Positions 5,597 to 7,716 of a DNA stretch of 7,716 nucleotides are shown here, piece after piece (the stretch's first letter is position 1; each line of letters begins with the position of its first letter). A program made the position numbers and the translations under genes. This DNA is from CAYPKW01 sp964411425 (GTDB lineage Bacteria > Pseudomonadota > Alphaproteobacteria > Dongiales > Dongiaceae). Under the pieces are notes generated by a model. That model made no database searches, was not told the origin of the DNA, and was given only the letters and a program-made list of their open reading frames with translations. The DNA lies in contig CAYPKW010000101.1 of the NCBI GenBank assembly GCA_964411425.1, positions 1-7,716 on the forward strand, given 5' to 3'.

Positions 5597-6322
5597 ATGG
5601 CGCGGTCCCGCATTCTGCTCGCGCTCGATACCGGCGACCTCGCCGCCGCTCTGGGCCACGCGCGCGCCGTGGGACGGGCGGTGGACGGCGTCAAGCTCGG
5701 GCTCGAGTTCTTCGCCGCCAACGGACCGGAAGGCGTCCTGGCGGTCGCGGCCACCGCCGGCCGACCGCTGTTCCTCGACCTGAAGCTGCACGACATTCCC
5801 GCCACGGTGAAAGGCGCGGTCGGCGCCGCCCTCAGGCTTCGCCCGTTCATGTTGACCGTCCATGCCGGCGGCGGCAGGGCGATGCTCGAGGCCGCCGTCG
5901 CGGCCGCGGCGGCCACCTCGGGCGCCGAGCGGCCGCTCGTCGTGGCGGTGACCGTGCTCACCAGCCTCGACGACGAGGACTTGGCCGCGGTCGGTCAGCG
6001 CGGCCCGGCCGCGGACCAGGTGCGCCGGCTCGCCGCGCTGGCCCAGGACTGCGGCCTCGACGGCGTCGTCTGCTCGGCGCGCGAAATAGTGGCCTTGCGC
6101 CGTCAATGTGGCGAGGGTTTCCGTCTCGTGGTCCCCGGCGTGCGCCCGATCTGGGCCGCGGCTGAGGACCAGAAGCGGGTGGCGACGCCGGCCGAGGCGG
6201 CGCGGGCCGGCGCCGACTACCTGGTGGTCGGCCGGCCGATCCTGGCCGCCCCCGATCCGGCGGCCGCGGCCCAACGCATCGCGGCGGAGCTGGCGGCGCT
6301 GCCGGCCGAGAGCGAGGCCTGA
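5597..6322 (+). CDS. pyrF: Orotidine 5'-phosphate decarboxylase
   Basis: PyrF decarboxylates OMP to UMP, the last step of de novo pyrimidine synthesis, as a cytoplasmic TIM-barrel dimer. The 241-residue length is normal. Visible signatures are LALDTGD with Asp11, GVKLGLEFF with Lys33, the catalytic tetrad stretch DLKLHDIP (61-68, Asp61, Lys63 and Asp66), VTVLTS (118-123), PGVRP (180-184), DQKRVATP (191-198) and GADYLVVGRPI (205-215), the phosphate-binding end. The ATG is preceded by AAGGAC at 6-nt spacing, a good ribosome-binding site. It belongs to the likely lapA-pyrF-orf-trpF transcript; the next gene begins 1 nt after its stop. I see no pyrimidine attenuator-like structure in the 25 nt upstream. 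Confidence 0.97.
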   Translation: MARSRILLALDTGDLAAALGHARAVGRAVDGVKLGLEFFAANGPEGVLAVAATAGRPLFLDLKLHDIPATVKGAVGAALRLRPFMLTVHAGGGRAMLEAAVAAAAATSGAERPLVVAVTVLTSLDDEDLAAVGQRGPAADQVRRLAALAQDCGLDGVVCSAREIVALRRQCGEGFRLVVPGVRPIWAAAEDQKRVATPAEAARAGADYLVVGRPILAAPDPAAAAQRIAAELAALPAESEA

Positions 6323-6323
6323 C

Positions 6324-7073
6324 ATGGCTCAGGCGGACCGGCTTCCGGTGCAAGACACCGTGCAGCAGGCCTTTGCACTGCTCTGGCGCTATCGCGACGA
6401 GTGGCTGCGCCTGGCGCTGGCGCCCGTCGTGCTGTCGTTCCTGCTCGCCGTCTTCGTGTTCTTGACGCGGAACCAGGGCGTCGGGCTGATCGCCTCTTTC
6501 GTCAACATGGCGCCGCTGGCGCTGTTCGCCGTGAGTTGGCATCGGCTCGTCCTGCTCGGGCCGCGGGCGATTGCCCCCGGCCTCGCGCTCGTCTGGAGCG
6601 CCCGCGAGACCAGGTTCTTCGTCCGGGCGCTCCTGTTCACCGTGGGGCTCAGCCTGGTCGCGGCGGCGCCGGCGTTCCTGTTCGCGCGCATGATGCAGGG
6701 TTCGCCCTCGGGCGCCCTGTTGCTGGTGGCCGTGGCGCTCGGCCTGCTGCTCGTGGCGATGCGCGTCGGGCTGGCGTTCCCCGCCACCGCCCTCGACCGC
6801 GCCTACGGCTTCGCGCAATCCTGGCGCGACACGGCCGGCTGCGGCTTGCCGCTGCTCGGCATCGTCGTGCTGACCGGCCTGCCGTTCGCCCTCGGCGTCC
6901 TCTTGTTTCACCTGCTGGCGACGAGCATCGGCCTCGCGCGCGCGGCACCCTACGCGATGCTGTTCGTCGAGCAAGCCGCCGGATACCTCGCCACGGCGGC
7001 GATGGCCACCGTCGTCTCGCTGGCCTATCGCCGGCTCGCCGGCGGTCCGCCGGCCGCCAACTTGCAGGTCTGA
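6324..7073 (+). CDS. Integral membrane protein of unknown function
   Basis: I do not recognise a named family with confidence. The 249-residue protein has a short cytoplasmic-looking N-terminus (about 1-28, beginning MAQADRLPVQDTVQQAF, then a WRYRDEWLRLA segment) and about six hydrophobic segments near residues 30-47, 54-78, 98-121, 130-153, 174-198 and 210-235. There is no cleavable signal peptide. The stretch VSWHRLVLLGP (70-80) resembles a Trp-His-Arg motif I recall from uncharacterised alphaproteobacterial membrane proteins, some with remote likeness to GPDPase-membrane-domain or DUF975-type proteins. No catalytic motif is evident. The start is 1 nt after pyrF and the stop 2 nt before trpF, so it is probably co-translated with two biosynthetic genes, but this does not reveal its job. 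Confidence 0.85.
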   Translation: MAQADRLPVQDTVQQAFALLWRYRDEWLRLALAPVVLSFLLAVFVFLTRNQGVGLIASFVNMAPLALFAVSWHRLVLLGPRAIAPGLALVWSARETRFFVRALLFTVGLSLVAAAPAFLFARMMQGSPSGALLLVAVALGLLLVAMRVGLAFPATALDRAYGFAQSWRDTAGCGLPLLGIVVLTGLPFALGVLLFHLLATSIGLARAAPYAMLFVEQAAGYLATAAMATVVSLAYRRLAGGPPAANLQV

Positions 7074-7075
7074 TC

Positions 7076-7716
7076 GTGCCGGTCGCCGCCAAGATCTGCG
7101 GCCTCAACAGCCGCGCGGCGCTGGACGCCGCGGTCGCCGGCGGCGCCAGCCACGTGGGCTTCGTGTTCTATCGGCCCTCGCCCCGCGCCCTCGATGCCGT
7201 CGCGGCCGGCGCCCTGGCGGCGGCGGTGCCGCCCGGCATCGCCAAGGTCGGCCTGTTCGTCGACGAGCGCGACGAGCGCATCGGCGAGGTGCTGGCCAGC
7301 GTGCCGCTCGACATGCTGCAATTGCATGGCAGCGAATCTCCGGCGCGCGTCGCCGAACTCAAGCGGCGTTTCGGCCGCTTGGCGATGAAGGCGATCCCGG
7401 TGGCCGAGGCCGCGGACATCGAGGGTGCGGCGTTCTATGTCGGCGTCGCCGACTGGCTGCTGTTCGACGCCAAGCCGCCCGCGGACATGGCCGGCGCGCT
7501 TCCGGGCGGCAACGCGCTCGCCTTCGACTGGCGGCTCATCGCCGGCCGGCGCTGGGGGGTGCCATGGATGCTGTCGGGCGGGCTCAATCTCGACAACCTC
7601 GCCGAGGCCGTGCGTGTGAGCGGCGCCAGCACGGTGGACGTGTCCTCCGGCGTCGAGGACCGCCCCGGCGTCAAGAACCCGAAGAAGATCGCGGCCTTCC
7701 TCACCGCCGCGCGGGC
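7076..7716 (+). CDS. trpF: Phosphoribosylanthranilate isomerase (3' end cut by window)
   Basis: TrpF isomerises N-(5'-phosphoribosyl)anthranilate to CdRP in tryptophan synthesis. The 213 complete codons read through to the window edge without a stop and cover almost the whole protein. Motifs are KICGL (6-10) with the catalytic base Cys8, HVGFVF (26-31), KVGLFV (57-62), LQLHGSE (81-87), LLFDAKPP (128-135) with general acid Asp131, LPGGN (142-146), AFDWRL, MLSGGLNLDNLAEAV (165-179) and VDVSSGVED.PGVK (187-200), which form the phosphate-binding end of the TIM barrel. GTG 7076 is the start: it gives the correct N-terminus and lies 2 nt after the preceding stop, with only a weak GCAGGT upstream, suggesting coupling. 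trpB and trpA normally follow in alphaproteobacteria and should lie beyond the edge. Confidence 0.96.
   Translation, partial: MPVAAKICGLNSRAALDAAVAGGASHVGFVFYRPSPRALDAVAAGALAAAVPPGIAKVGLFVDERDERIGEVLASVPLDMLQLHGSESPARVAELKRRFGRLAMKAIPVAEAADIEGAAFYVGVADWLLFDAKPPADMAGALPGGNALAFDWRLIAGRRWGVPWMLSGGLNLDNLAEAVRVSGASTVDVSSGVEDRPGVKNPKKIAAFLTAAR

Noticed and set aside
5408..6974. Long minus-strand open frames opposite lapA, pyrF and the membrane gene
   Set aside because: They are Arg/Gly/Pro-rich frames with no motifs, and they overlap genes supported by catalytic signatures.

Overview
The window is very GC-rich, with coding third positions almost all G or C. Gene content and order (tRNA-Ala and a FYDLN-type zinc-ribbon gene divergent from aroA-cmk-rpsA-ihfB-lapA-pyrF-orf-trpF) point to an alphaproteobacterial chromosome. 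Rhodospirillales-like is my best guess, from gene order and protein style, not from a search. All recognised genes are housekeeping genes and look intact; only trpF is cut by the window end.

Left part (4-472, minus strand): a small zinc-ribbon/acidic-tail protein of the TIGR02300 'FYDLN' family is followed 30 nt later on the same strand by tRNA-Ala(GGC). A divergent control region of about 150 bp (473-621) separates them from the plus-strand cluster.

Middle part (622-5041): aroA (class II EPSP synthase) overlaps cmk (CMP kinase) by 4 nt. A leader of about 94 nt with a hairpin and an AU-rich tract comes before rpsA (ribosomal protein S1, six S1 domains). The rpsA-ihfB gap holds two copies of one palindromic repeat family in opposite orientation, the first starting on the rpsA stop codon, then a probable ihfB promoter. 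cmk-rpsA-ihfB is an order also known from E. coli.

Right part (5042-7716): a second, unrelated palindromic element (GTCACCCCGG...CCGGGGTGAC) lies in the ihfB-lapA gap. lapA (two-TM LapA-domain protein), pyrF (OMP decarboxylase), an unassigned membrane protein of about 249 aa and trpF (phosphoribosylanthranilate isomerase) then follow with gaps of 25, 1 and 2 nt, so they are probably one transcript. trpB and trpA are expected just past the right edge.

Functionally the cluster joins shikimate and tryptophan synthesis (aroA, trpF), pyrimidine nucleotide supply (cmk, pyrF), translation (rpsA, tRNA-Ala) and nucleoid architecture (ihfB). I see no CRISPR array, phage, transposase or defence cassette, and no convincing undescribed multi-gene system. 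The most interesting non-coding signal is the repeat pair after rpsA, whose differences are compensatory, plus a possible degenerate half-copy on the lapA start codon.
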